From positions 98,093 to 162,092 of the forward strand of contig CANRFZ010000005.1 of assembly GCA_947630025.1 (NCBI GenBank): a stretch of 64,000 nt of DNA, read 5' to 3'. Below, one piece after another: positions 50,415 to 58,756 of the stretch. Made by a program: the position numbers and the translations under genes. Position 1 is the stretch's first letter, and each line of letters starts with the position of its first letter. This DNA comes from an uncultured Lachnospiraceae bacterium. GTDB taxonomy: Bacteria > Bacillota > Clostridia > Lachnospirales > Lachnospiraceae. The notes under the pieces are model-generated. The model was not told where the DNA came from. It made no database searches and saw only the letters and a list, made by a program, of their open reading frames with translations.

Positions 50415-50420
50415 AACCGT

Positions 50421-53144
50421 CTATTTCGCCTCATACCAGTCCTGCCCTGTGTGCAGATCCACTTCCAGCCGCACGGAAAGCGCCGCCGCGTTCCGCATCT
50501 CACCGGCCAGAATCTCACGCACCCTGTCTTCTTCTTCCGCATACGTCTCGATCAGCAGTTCGTCGTGCACCTGCAGGATCAGCCGGGAACGCAGTCCCTC
50601 CCGGTGCAGCTTCTCCCAGACACGGATCATGGCGATTTTCATAATATCCGCTGCGCTTCCCTGAATGGGGGAATTCATCGCCGCACGCTCGCCGAAAGAG
50701 CGCTGCATGAAATTGCCGGAAGAAAGCTCCGGAATCGGACGTCTGCGCCCGAACATGGTGACCGCATAGCCGTTCTTTTTGGCATCCGCCACCAGCGTGT
50801 CCAGAAACCGCTTCACGCCCGGATAAGTCTCAAAATACTGTTCGATATATGCCGCCGCCTCTTTTTTGGAAATACTCAAATCCTGACTCAGCCCGAAAGA
50901 GCTGATCCCGTACACAATGCCGAAATTGACCGCCTTGGCGTTGCGCCGCTGGAGATCCGTCACTTCCTCAAAAGGCGTGTGAAATACTTTGGCCGCCGTG
51001 ATCCGATGGATGTCCTCGTCCATCCGGTAGGCTTCGATCAACTGGCTGTCGCCCGACATATGCGCCAGCAGCCGCAGCTCGATCTGGGAGTAGTCCGCGT
51101 CCATGAACAGGCAGCCCTCCATCGGCACGAACACCTTGCGGATCTTGCGCCCCAGCTCCGTGCGCATCGGGATGTTCTGCAGATTCGGCTCGGTGGAGCT
51201 GATCCTGCCGGTGGCCGTAATCGTCTGGTTGAATGTGGTATGAATCCTGCCGCCCTCGTCTATGTAGGCCGCCAGCCCGTCCGCATAAGTGGATTTCAGC
51301 TTGGCCAGTCCCCGGTATTCCAGAATATCCGAGACAATGGGATAGTCCGGCGCCAGCTTCTCCAGCACATCCGCCGCCGTGGAATAGCCGGTCTTAGTCT
51401 TTTTGCCGCCCGGAATCCCCATCCGCTCGAACAGAATCTCGCCAAGCTGTCTGGGCGAATTGATGTTAAATTCGCAGCCGGCCTGCCGGTAGACGGACTG
51501 CTCCAGCTCCGTGATCCTGCCGGTCAGCGCCTGTCCGTACCGCTTTAATTCCTCCGGCTTTACCAGAACGCCGTGCCGCTCCATCTCATAGAGCACCGCG
51601 GTCAGCGGCATCTCGATGTCGTATAGCAGATCATACATCCCCTGCTCCCGCAGGCGTTCCCGCAAAAGCGGCGCCGCCGCCCGGCACACATGAGCGTTGT
51701 GGCAGGCATACTCCACGATATCGCGTGGATTGCGCGCATACGCCTCGGCGTAGGACAGTTTCTCGCACACCTGGCTCCGATTGGGGAGCGTCAGCCCCAG
51801 ATACTCGGTGGCGATATCCTCCGCCTCGTAGTCATTTTTCAGCGGATTCAGCAGATAGGCCGCCAGCAGGATGTCAAAATACCGCTTCGCGCGAAACGGC
51901 GCCATCACGTCCTCCTGCCCGCCGCAGTCTGCGCCGATGCCGAGAGGCCCATAAGCGCTCTTGCAGTCAAAGACCGCTAGTTTACATAACTCATCTTTCG
52001 TCAGTGCGGCGATCTGCTCCGCCAGATACCGCGCCGTCACCCCGCCGCGGCAGGGAAGAAACCGCACGGCGTCCTCCTCCGACGCTATCGCCACGCCCAC
52101 CAGATCCGCGGGATTCCTGCCGTCCGCCAGCACCGCCAGACCGATCTCGCACGCGCCGTCACCCCGCTCCGCACCGGCGCGGCACTGCGCCAGACACCGG
52201 GCAAAGAACGCTTCCGCCTCTGCCGGCTCCGTGATCTCCACAAACTGCGACGCCTGGGAAGCCGCTGCCGTCACATCCTTTTCAAAACGGCCCAGCAGAT
52301 TCTTAAAGCCGAGCTGCTTACAGAGGACATAGGCTTCCTCCGTATAGAAATTGCCTACGGCGGCATCCTCGAACCGATAGTCGATGTCGCCCTCCGTGTT
52401 GATCGTTGCCAGCACGCGGCTTAAATCCGCCAGCTCCCTGTTGGCGGCCAGAGACTCCCGGACGGCTTTTTTGCCGACCTCCTCCAGATGGGCGTACAGA
52501 TTGTCCAGAGAGCCGAACTGCACTAAGAGCTCCGTGGCCGTCTTTTCCCCCACTTTGGGAACGCCGGGAATATTGTCGGCGGTATCGCCCATCAGCGCTT
52601 TCAGGTCGATGAAACGCGCCGGGGCCACCTGATACCTGCGCTCCACGTCGGCGGCGTAATAGTCCTCGATCTCCGTCCTGCCGCCTTTGGTCTTGGGAAT
52701 CCTGATCTTGGTATGCTCCGACGCGATCTGCAGCAGATCCCGATCCCCCGATACGAGCGTCACTTCCATGCCCGCGCGCTCGCCCCTTCTGGCGATCGTC
52801 CCCAGAATATCGTCCGCCTCGAGCCCCGCCTTCTCCACGATGCAGATCCCCATGGCGCCTAACATCTGCTTGATCAGCGGCACCTGCTGGCGCAGCTCCT
52901 CCGGCATCGGTTTCCGCGTGCCCTTATAATCGCTATAGATCTCATGGCGGAACGTGGGCGCGTGCACGTCGAAAGCCACGGTGAGATAGTCCGGCTGCTC
53001 CTCCTCCAGAATCTTAAACATGATATTCAGAAATCCGTAGACGGCGTTGGTGTGGAGCCCCTGTCCGTTGGTCAGGTCGGGCAGTCCGTAAAAGGCCCTG
53101 TTCAAAATACTGTGTCCGTCTATCAATACGAGTTTTTCCGCCAT
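50421..53144 (-). CDS. polA: DNA polymerase I
   Basis: This 907-residue enzyme has the 5' nuclease domain (about 1-290; LVSGDRDLLQIASEHTKIRI and the helix-hairpin-helix DNIPGVPKVGEKTATELL), a middle 3'-5' exonuclease-like domain (about 310-510), and the polymerase. Polymerase motifs are MDADYSQIELRLLAHMSGDS, RRNAKAVNFGIVYGISSFGL and LILQVHDELLIETY. The middle domain's acidic residues look largely lost, so it likely cannot proofread, as in Bacillus PolA. It works in Okazaki fragment processing and repair. Confidence 0.96.
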   Translation of the reverse strand: MAEKLVLIDGHSILNRAFYGLPDLTNGQGLHTNAVYGFLNIMFKILEEEQPDYLTVAFDVHAPTFRHEIYSDYKGTRKPMPEELRQQVPLIKQMLGAMGICIVEKAGLEADDILGTIARRGERAGMEVTLVSGDRDLLQIASEHTKIRIPKTKGGRTEIEDYYAADVERRYQVAPARFIDLKALMGDTADNIPGVPKVGEKTATELLVQFGSLDNLYAHLEEVGKKAVRESLAANRELADLSRVLATINTEGDIDYRFEDAAVGNFYTEEAYVLCKQLGFKNLLGRFEKDVTAAASQASQFVEITEPAEAEAFFARCLAQCRAGAERGDGACEIGLAVLADGRNPADLVGVAIASEEDAVRFLPCRGGVTARYLAEQIAALTKDELCKLAVFDCKSAYGPLGIGADCGGQEDVMAPFRAKRYFDILLAAYLLNPLKNDYEAEDIATEYLGLTLPNRSQVCEKLSYAEAYARNPRDIVEYACHNAHVCRAAAPLLRERLREQGMYDLLYDIEMPLTAVLYEMERHGVLVKPEELKRYGQALTGRITELEQSVYRQAGCEFNINSPRQLGEILFERMGIPGGKKTKTGYSTAADVLEKLAPDYPIVSDILEYRGLAKLKSTYADGLAAYIDEGGRIHTTFNQTITATGRISSTEPNLQNIPMRTELGRKIRKVFVPMEGCLFMDADYSQIELRLLAHMSGDSQLIEAYRMDEDIHRITAAKVFHTPFEEVTDLQRRNAKAVNFGIVYGISSFGLSQDLSISKKEAAAYIEQYFETYPGVKRFLDTLVADAKKNGYAVTMFGRRRPIPELSSGNFMQRSFGERAAMNSPIQGSAADIMKIAMIRVWEKLHREGLRSRLILQVHDELLIETYAEEEDRVREILAGEMRNAAALSVRLEVDLHTGQDWYEAK

Positions 53145-53178
53145 AACTACCTCATTTCGGGGAGCCGTCCCCGAACCG

Positions 53179-53502
53179 TCACATCCGCAGGAGAATGCAC
53201 AGGGAAATAATGATCGCCGAGACCACCGCCGCCTCCAGACAGATCAGCACATACCAGAGCGTGCGGTGGATATTGATGCGGCGCTGCGCACTCTCCATCT
53301 TCGTCAGCAGCTCTCTCTGGAGATTAAAGTTGCTGCCCCCTTCCAGACGTTCCAGCCCTTCCGAGACCAAAAACTGAATGGACAGTTCCTCCCTGCACTC
53401 CGAGCAGTTCTCGATATGCTCCACAAACTCCTCCAGCCTGTTTCCGTCCAGCTCGTCCCTGAGAAAATACGGTATTTTCTTCTCTGCATCCTTACAGTCC
53501 AT
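53179..53502 (-). CDS. Zinc-finger (zf-HC2-like) membrane protein, anti-sigma-like
   Basis: The 107-residue product starts MDCKDAEKKIPYFLRDELDG and has the HxxxCxxC box VEHIENCSECREELSIQFLV, which in ZAS anti-sigma factors binds zinc. One membrane helix sits at the C-terminal end (VLICLEAAVVSAIIISLCIL). No sigma factor gene is adjacent, so the partner is unknown. The ATG at 53502 was picked for the family start MDCxxAxxxI; the frame is open 44 codons longer. Confidence 0.75.
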   Translation of the reverse strand: MDCKDAEKKIPYFLRDELDGNRLEEFVEHIENCSECREELSIQFLVSEGLERLEGGSNFNLQRELLTKMESAQRRINIHRTLWYVLICLEAAVVSAIIISLCILLRM

Positions 53503-53666
53503 ACCCGCTGCACTTCTTTCCACAGGCTGCAGCCTGTTATACGCCATACAGATTTCATTATATACCAGATCGGTGTATTTTGAAAGACTCACGCCGAAAA
53601 AATATGCCGGCCATGGCTGAACGCCGTCAACCACGCCGGCATGATCATTATCTTATGTACGTCTTC

Positions 53667-54095
53667 CTATTTCTCCTCTTTGGCATCCGCAGGAACGTTG
53701 TCCGCCGCTGCCGCCTGCCCGGTCTCGGTCTGGGCCGCCGTCATCGTACAGCGCCCGTCAAAGCACGCCCCCTCGTCGATCACTAGGGAAGCCGCCGTAA
53801 TGTTGCCGGCAATCTTGCCCGTGGCCAGAATCTCCATCTTGCCCGTGACGACGATATCGCCGTCAACCCTGCCGGAGATAATCACGCTCTGCGCCGTGAT
53901 ATTGCCCTTTACCCGTCCGTCCGCGCTGAGGATCAGCTTCTTTTCGCAGCTGCAGTTGCCGTTGATGGTGCCGTCGATCCTGACCGCCTCCGGCGAAGAA
54001 AAATCGCCGTCAAAGACAGTGCCCGCCCCGATCACCGTTCCTACCTTTGTCCGCGGATCGTCCGTATACGCTTCGTTTTTTCCTTTTTTTAACAT
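53667..54095 (-). CDS. Bactofilin (polymer-forming cytoskeletal protein)
   Basis: This 142-residue protein is a right-handed beta-helix: VGTVIGAGTVFDGDFSSPEA, VRIDGTINGNCSCEKKLILS, ISGRVDGDIVVTGKMEILAT and GKIAGNITAASLVIDEGACF. Bactofilins self-assemble into filaments and localise cell wall enzymes. It is encoded 22 bp downstream of a LytM-like gene, a conserved pair. The ATG at 54095 follows AAGGGTG; there are further starts upstream. Confidence 0.93.
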   Translation of the reverse strand: MLKKGKNEAYTDDPRTKVGTVIGAGTVFDGDFSSPEAVRIDGTINGNCSCEKKLILSADGRVKGNITAQSVIISGRVDGDIVVTGKMEILATGKIAGNITAASLVIDEGACFDGRCTMTAAQTETGQAAAADNVPADAKEEK

Positions 54096-54117
54096 AACCG
54101 TCACCCTTAACTCTTTC

Positions 54118-54918
54118 TTATCCCTTTGCCTCAAATACGATCAGCGGATCGATGGGCTGATCCTGCCGTATCACCTGATAGTCGAGCTGCACGTTAGCGT
54201 CCCCCAGCTCCACCAAGACGTCGCCTCTGCCGACCTGTGCGCCTTCCGCCAGCCGCGTCTCGGCCTCCTGCGGCAGCATATAGCGTGTCCGGTAGCCGTT
54301 GCCGTGGTCGATCTCGATCATGAGGGGATAACTGTCGTCGGAAGTAACCGACACTACCTCACCGTCCCCCGCCGCCAGAATATTGCCCTGTCCGTGCGTA
54401 TTGATCGACACATAGGGATGGCTATCCGTGTACTTCTGCGTCACCTCGCCCGTCTCCGAATAGGGATATCTGCTCGGATAGGCCGGACTGTCACTGTCTT
54501 CCGCCGTGTCCGCCATATCCGCCGCGCCGCCGGTGTCCGATGTGGTTCTGGCGGCGGCCAGCAGTGCCTTGTTCTCCGTCGTCAGCTCACTGTTACGGCG
54601 GTTTAAACTGTCAATCTCACTCTCCATCTGTTGTATCTGCGCATCCTTCGCGGCCAGCTCCTCCTGCTGCGCGGCAGCCTGCGCCACCAGCTCCGTCTCC
54701 TGCGTGCCTGCGCCCGCGCTGACATAAACGCCGGCGCTTCCCGGCTCCGTCACATAGTGATACATCAGCCATCCGAACGATACGGCGACGCACAGGACAA
54801 GCGCCGTGACCAGTCGAAAGAAAGAACGCTTCACATGGAAATGTCTTGTTCTCTGTCCCGTATTGGATATCAGGAGAACAGAAAAGGATTCTTTATGCCT
54901 GTGTCTGCGTGATTTCAT
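54118..54918 (-). CDS. Degenerate LytM/M23-like membrane protein, partner of bactofilin
   Basis: This 266-residue protein has a short basic N-terminus, one membrane helix (about 32-53, FRLVTALVLCVAVSFGWLMY), a coiled coil (about 85-122, KDAQIQQMESEIDSLNRRNS), and an M23 fold from about 165. The peptidase's zinc site should be HxxxD and HxH; here the matching places read THGQGNILAAGDGEV and NVQLDYQVIR, so the Asp and the last His pair are absent. It is probably a non-catalytic scaffold. The ATG at 54918 has GGAG six bases before it. Confidence 0.85.
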   Translation of the reverse strand: MKSRRHRHKESFSVLLISNTGQRTRHFHVKRSFFRLVTALVLCVAVSFGWLMYHYVTEPGSAGVYVSAGAGTQETELVAQAAAQQEELAAKDAQIQQMESEIDSLNRRNSELTTENKALLAAARTTSDTGGAADMADTAEDSDSPAYPSRYPYSETGEVTQKYTDSHPYVSINTHGQGNILAAGDGEVVSVTSDDSYPLMIEIDHGNGYRTRYMLPQEAETRLAEGAQVGRGDVLVELGDANVQLDYQVIRQDQPIDPLIVFEAKG

Positions 54919-55052
54919 AGGCATCTCCGTTCTGCCGCTTCTTGGCGGCCTTCGCTACAATTTGTCCTCTGTTGTTCCCTCCGCTATGTCGTGAAGCGTT
55001 TTCTCTGCCGAATGGCCGCCGGAATGATAACGGCAGCCGTCAGGTAACTATA

Positions 55053-55082
55053 AATATACCATACTCCGCCGCGGTTGCACAA
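55053..55082 (-). promoter_or_regulatory. Possible promoter of the M23-like/bactofilin pair
   Basis: TTGTGC (55077-55082), 18-bp spacer, TATATT (55053-55058), about 135 bp before the start. Confidence 0.5.
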
Positions 55083-55144
55083 GCAGTTTTCCAAAAAACT
55101 TACCAAACTTACCAAACTTGACAAACCTGCATTTTTCAAAAAAC

Positions 55145-55173
55145 TTGCCAACTTTCCGCAGTTGTGGTATGAT
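55145..55173 (+). promoter_or_regulatory. Promoter of tRNA-Leu
   Basis: TTGCCA (55145-55150), 17-bp spacer, TATGAT (55168-55173); the tRNA begins 18 bp later. Three CTTACCAAA-like repeats lie at 55099-55128. Confidence 0.8.
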
Positions 55174-55191
55174 AGTACTCGGTTGTTACAG

Positions 55192-55274
55192 GCCGGCGTG
55201 TCGGAATGGCAGACGAGGCAGACTCAAAATCTGTTGTGGGCAACCACGTGCGGGTTCAAGTCCCGCCGCCGGCA
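55192..55274 (+). tRNA. tRNA-Leu (anticodon CAA)
   Basis: A complete 83-nt class II tRNA: acceptor GCCGGCG pairing with CGCCGGC, D-arm TGTCGGAATGGCAGACGA, anticodon loop CTCAAAA with CAA at the centre, a variable arm TTGTGGGCAACCACG, and T-arm GCGGG-TTCAAGT-CCCGC. No CCA is encoded. It reads UUG codons. Its 3' end overlaps the 3' end of the lysA gene on the other strand by 19 bases. Confidence 0.97.
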
Positions 55275-56542
55275 TTTTCCAGTTCTCGGTACACATCGAA
55301 GCAGTCAAACGTCGCAAAATAATCTTTCGGCGTCTCCGCGCGCCTGATTAACTCCACGCTGCCGTCCTCTTTCAGAAGAAGCTCGGCGGATTTCAGTTTC
55401 CCGTTGTAATTGTAACCCATGGCATAACCGTGGGCGCCCGTGTCATGAATCACCAGATAATCTCCCATGTCGATCTTGGGCAGCATCCTGTCCACCGCGA
55501 ATTTGTCGTTGTTCTCGCATAGCGAGCCGGTCACGTCGTACCGATGGTCGCAGGGCTCGTTTTCCTTGCCCAGCACAGTGATATGATGATATGCGCCGTA
55601 CATCGCGGGCCGCATCAGGTTCACCGCACAGGCGTCCACGCCGATATATTCCTTGTGGGTGTGCTTCTCATGAATCGCTTTTGTCACCAGCGCGCCGTAA
55701 GGCCCCATCATAAACCGCCCCATCTCCGTGTAGATCGCCACGTCTCCCAGCCCCGCGGGAACCAGCGTCTCCTCGTATACCCTGCGGACGCCCTCGCCGA
55801 TCTTGCGGATATCGTTGCCGGTCTGCTCCGGCGTATAGGCGATGCCGACGCCGCCGGAAAGATTGATAAATTCCAGACAGATCCCCAGCTTCTCCTTGAT
55901 CTCCACCGCCACCCGGAACAACTGTTTTGCAAGCTGCGGATAATACTCGTTGGTCACGGTATTGCTGGCCAGGAATGCGTGCAGCCCGAAATGCTTTACG
56001 CCCTTCTCCCGCAGGATGCGGTAGCCCTCAAATAACTGCTCCGTCGTAAACCCGTATTTCGCATCGCCCGGATTGTCCATAATGCCGTTGCTCATCCGAA
56101 AGACGCCGCCGGGATTATAACGGCAGCTCATAGTCTCCGGCAGTCTGCCGAGTATCTTTTCCACAAACGGAATGTGCGTGATGTCATCCAGATTGATGAT
56201 GCCGCCCACCTTGGCGCAGTAGGCGTAGTCCTCCGCGGGCGTATCGTTGGAGGAAAACATAATATCATGGCCGTCGATCCCCAGCGCGCTGCTCATCATC
56301 AGCTCCGTCAGCGAAGAACAGTCGCACCCCATGCCGTACTCGTGCAGTATCCGCAGCAGAAACGGATTCGGGCACGCCTTGACCGCGAAATATTCCTTGA
56401 AACCCTTGTTCCACGAGAACGCCTCCAGCACGGCCTTGGCGTTCTCACGGATGCCTTTTTCATCATAGATATGAAAAGGCGTCGGATAGGTCTTTACGAT
56501 CTCCTCCACCTTCTCTTTTGTCACAAACGGTAATTTTTTCAT
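55256..56542 (-). CDS. lysA: Diaminopimelate decarboxylase-like PLP enzyme
   Basis: This 428-residue fold-type III enzyme should make lysine from meso-diaminopimelate. The PLP lysine is in GFKEYFAVKACPNPFLL, followed by GMGCDCSSLTELMMS, FINLSGGVGIAYTPEQ, YTEMGRFMMGPYGALVT, and GSLCENNDKFAVDRMLPKID (the CESxD-like site). The final YRELENAGGGT is odd: the last codons and the TGA stop lie within the oppositely oriented tRNA-Leu. The group could be a related carboxynorspermidine decarboxylase, less likely. Confidence 0.88.
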   Translation of the reverse strand: MKKLPFVTKEKVEEIVKTYPTPFHIYDEKGIRENAKAVLEAFSWNKGFKEYFAVKACPNPFLLRILHEYGMGCDCSSLTELMMSSALGIDGHDIMFSSNDTPAEDYAYCAKVGGIINLDDITHIPFVEKILGRLPETMSCRYNPGGVFRMSNGIMDNPGDAKYGFTTEQLFEGYRILREKGVKHFGLHAFLASNTVTNEYYPQLAKQLFRVAVEIKEKLGICLEFINLSGGVGIAYTPEQTGNDIRKIGEGVRRVYEETLVPAGLGDVAIYTEMGRFMMGPYGALVTKAIHEKHTHKEYIGVDACAVNLMRPAMYGAYHHITVLGKENEPCDHRYDVTGSLCENNDKFAVDRMLPKIDMGDYLVIHDTGAHGYAMGYNYNGKLKSAELLLKEDGSVELIRRAETPKDYFATFDCFDVYRELENAGGGT

Positions 56543-56626
56543 CTTTGGAATCTGACTCCTCTCTGCCTTATCATCCGGCCTTTTCTTGGCGCCGCTTCCT
56601 GTCTGTCCTACAGACGCGGCGGCACA

Positions 56627-57304
56627 TCAGATATTCTCTATCTGCCAGTCAATCGGCTCTACGCCGTTCTTTTCCAGAAATTCGTTGCACTTGCTGAAAT
56701 GCCTGCACCCGAAAAATCCCCTGTACGCCGACAACGGACTTGGATGCGGCGCCTGCAGGATCAGATGTCTGGGATTGGTCAGCATCGGTATCTTGCTCTG
56801 CGCCGGCCTGCCCCACAAAAGATAGACGATGGGCCTCTCCTGCGCGTTCACCGCCTCGATCACCGCGTCGGTGAACTGTTCCCAGCCGTGCCCCCTGTGG
56901 GAGTTGGCCTGATGCGCCCGCACCGTCAGAACGGTATTTAGCAGAAGCACGCCCTGATCGGCCCACTTCTTCAGATAGCCGTTGTTGGGAATATAGCAGC
57001 CCAGATCGTCGTGCAGTTCCTGATAAATATTCTGCAGCGACGGCGGTATCTCCCGCTGGTCCTGCGGCACCGAAAAGCTCATGCCATGCGCCTGATGCTC
57101 GTTGTGGTACGGGTCCTGCCCCAGCAGAAGCACCTTTACCTCGCTTAAAGGCGTGAAGTGAAAAGCGCTGAATATCTCGTCCGACGGCGGATATATGATT
57201 CTTTTGCTATATTCCTCCCTGACAAAAGTATACAACTGCCTGTAATATTCCTTGTGAAATTCTTGGTCGAGGGCAGCCGCCCAGTCGTCGCGCAACATCG
57301 CCAT
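56627..57304 (-). CDS. ung: Uracil-DNA glycosylase (family 1)
   Basis: Ung removes uracil from DNA. This 225-residue protein has the catalytic LLLGQDPYHNEHQAHGMSFS, LLLNTVLTVRAHQANSHRGH and the DNA-intercalation loop APHPSPLSAYRGFFGCRHF. GGAG lies eight bases before the ATG at 57304. It is placed between lysA and hisF. Confidence 0.96.
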   Translation of the reverse strand: MAMLRDDWAAALDQEFHKEYYRQLYTFVREEYSKRIIYPPSDEIFSAFHFTPLSEVKVLLLGQDPYHNEHQAHGMSFSVPQDQREIPPSLQNIYQELHDDLGCYIPNNGYLKKWADQGVLLLNTVLTVRAHQANSHRGHGWEQFTDAVIEAVNAQERPIVYLLWGRPAQSKIPMLTNPRHLILQAPHPSPLSAYRGFFGCRHFSKCNEFLEKNGVEPIDWQIENI

Positions 57305-57329
57305 AACGTTGTCTCCGTAAAACGTCCGG

Positions 57330-58091
57330 TCAGATTCTGACCGGGATTCCTCTATCCCGCAAATATGTCTTCAGATCGCCGATCTCCATCTCCCTGTAGT
57401 GAAAAAGCGAAGCCGCCAGCGCCGCGTCCGCTTTGCCCGCCGTAAACGCCTCATAGAAATGCTCCATCGTGCCGGCGCCCCCGGAGGCAATCACCGGAAT
57501 CGACACATTCTCCGCGATCGTGCCGGTCAGCTCCAGATCGTAGCCTTCCTTCGTGCCGTCGCCGTCCATGCTGGTCAGAAGAATCTCCCCCGCGCCCAGC
57601 CGGTCGGCCTCCATCGCCCACTCCACGGCGTCGATCCCCATGTCCACGCGCCCGCCGTTTTTGTAAATATTCCATCCGCTGCCGTCGGGCCGCCGCTTCG
57701 CATCGATCGCCACCACCACGCACTGGCTGCCGAACTTGTCCGCCGCGTCGCTGATCAGCCGCGGATTCATGATCGCCGCGGAGTTGACGGATACCTTGTC
57801 TGCGCCTTCCCGCAGGATCGCCCTGAAATCGTCCACCGTGCGGATGCCGCCTCCCACCGTAAAAGGGATAAACACCTTCTCGGCGACCTTGCGCACCATC
57901 TCTACCGCCGTCCTGCGCGCATCGGAGGACGCCGTGATGTCGAGAAAAACCAGCTCGTCCGCGCCGGCTTTGTCATAGGCGGCCCCCACCTCCGCGGGAT
58001 CGCCCACGTCTCTGATATTGACAAAATTGATTCCCTTTACCACTCTGCCGTCCCTGACGTCCAGACAGGGAATAATCCTTTTTGTGTGCAT
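57330..58091 (-). CDS. hisF: Imidazole glycerol phosphate synthase cyclase subunit HisF
   Basis: HisF forms imidazole glycerol phosphate and AICAR in histidine synthesis, using ammonia from HisH. The 253-residue barrel starts [20 protein letters not shown], has both catalytic Asp residues (CLDVRDG and [18 protein letters not shown]), [12 protein letters not shown] and [14 protein letters not shown]. hisH lies 32 bp upstream. The rest of the his operon is not in the window. Confidence 0.97.
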   Translation of the reverse strand: MHTKRIIPCLDVRDGRVVKGINFVNIRDVGDPAEVGAAYDKAGADELVFLDITASSDARRTAVEMVRKVAEKVFIPFTVGGGIRTVDDFRAILREGADKVSVNSAAIMNPRLISDAADKFGSQCVVVAIDAKRRPDGSGWNIYKNGGRVDMGIDAVEWAMEADRLGAGEILLTSMDGDGTKEGYDLELTGTIAENVSIPVIASGGAGTMEHFYEAFTAGKADAALAASLFHYREMEIGDLKTYLRDRGIPVRI

Positions 58092-58123
58092 TTCGGTTCA
58101 CCGATCGACCGTTTCGTCGCCCT

Positions 58124-58732
58124 CTATTTTACTGACAGGAAATTCCGCAGAATGCGCATCCCCACATCCGAACTCTTTTCGGGATGGAACTGACAGGCAA
58201 AGACATTGTCCCGCTCCACCGAAGCGTGGATCAGCGCCCCGTACTCCGTCGTCGCCGTGACGATCTCCGGTTCGCCCGCCTGCAGATAATAGGAATGCAC
58301 AAAATACACATAGGACTCCTCCGCTATTCCCGCAAACAACCGTCCCCGGTTGGGAAAACGGAGAGAATTCCATCCGATATGGGGAATCTTAAGCCCGCTG
58401 TCCTCCGGCAGCCGCCGTATCGTGCCCGGCAGGATGCCAAGTCCCGGCGTTCCCTCACTCTCCTCACTGCTCTCAAACAATAGCTGCAGGCCCAGACAGA
58501 TGCCCAGAAAAGGCGTTCCCCGCGCAATCACATCACGGATCGTCTCCGTCAGTCCGTATCCGTCCAGCTTGGCCATGGCGTCGCCGAAAGCGCCTACCCC
58601 CGGCAGAATCACGTGCGCCGCAGACAGAATCACATCCCTGTCCCGCGTCACTTTCACCGCTTTGCCCAGCGCGAGCGCCGCTTTCTCCACGCTCCTGATA
58701 TTTCCGGCATCATAATCAATCACCGCAACCAT
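58124..58732 (-). CDS. hisH: Imidazole glycerol phosphate synthase glutaminase subunit HisH
   Basis: HisH splits glutamine and passes ammonia to HisF. The 202-residue class I amidotransferase has the nucleophile in GICLGLQLLFESSEE, VILPGVGAFGDAMAKLDGYG, and the His-Glu pair in FACQFHPEKSSDVGMRILR. It starts VAVIDYDAGNIRSVEKAALA, the usual HisH opening. It follows the acidic repeat-protein gene by 24 bp, so the three may be transcribed together. Confidence 0.97.
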   Translation of the reverse strand: MVAVIDYDAGNIRSVEKAALALGKAVKVTRDRDVILSAAHVILPGVGAFGDAMAKLDGYGLTETIRDVIARGTPFLGICLGLQLLFESSEESEGTPGLGILPGTIRRLPEDSGLKIPHIGWNSLRFPNRGRLFAGIAEESYVYFVHSYYLQAGEPEIVTATTEYGALIHASVERDNVFACQFHPEKSSDVGMRILRNFLSVK

Positions 58733-58756
58733 CCGTGCCTGCTCCCATCTAAACCG

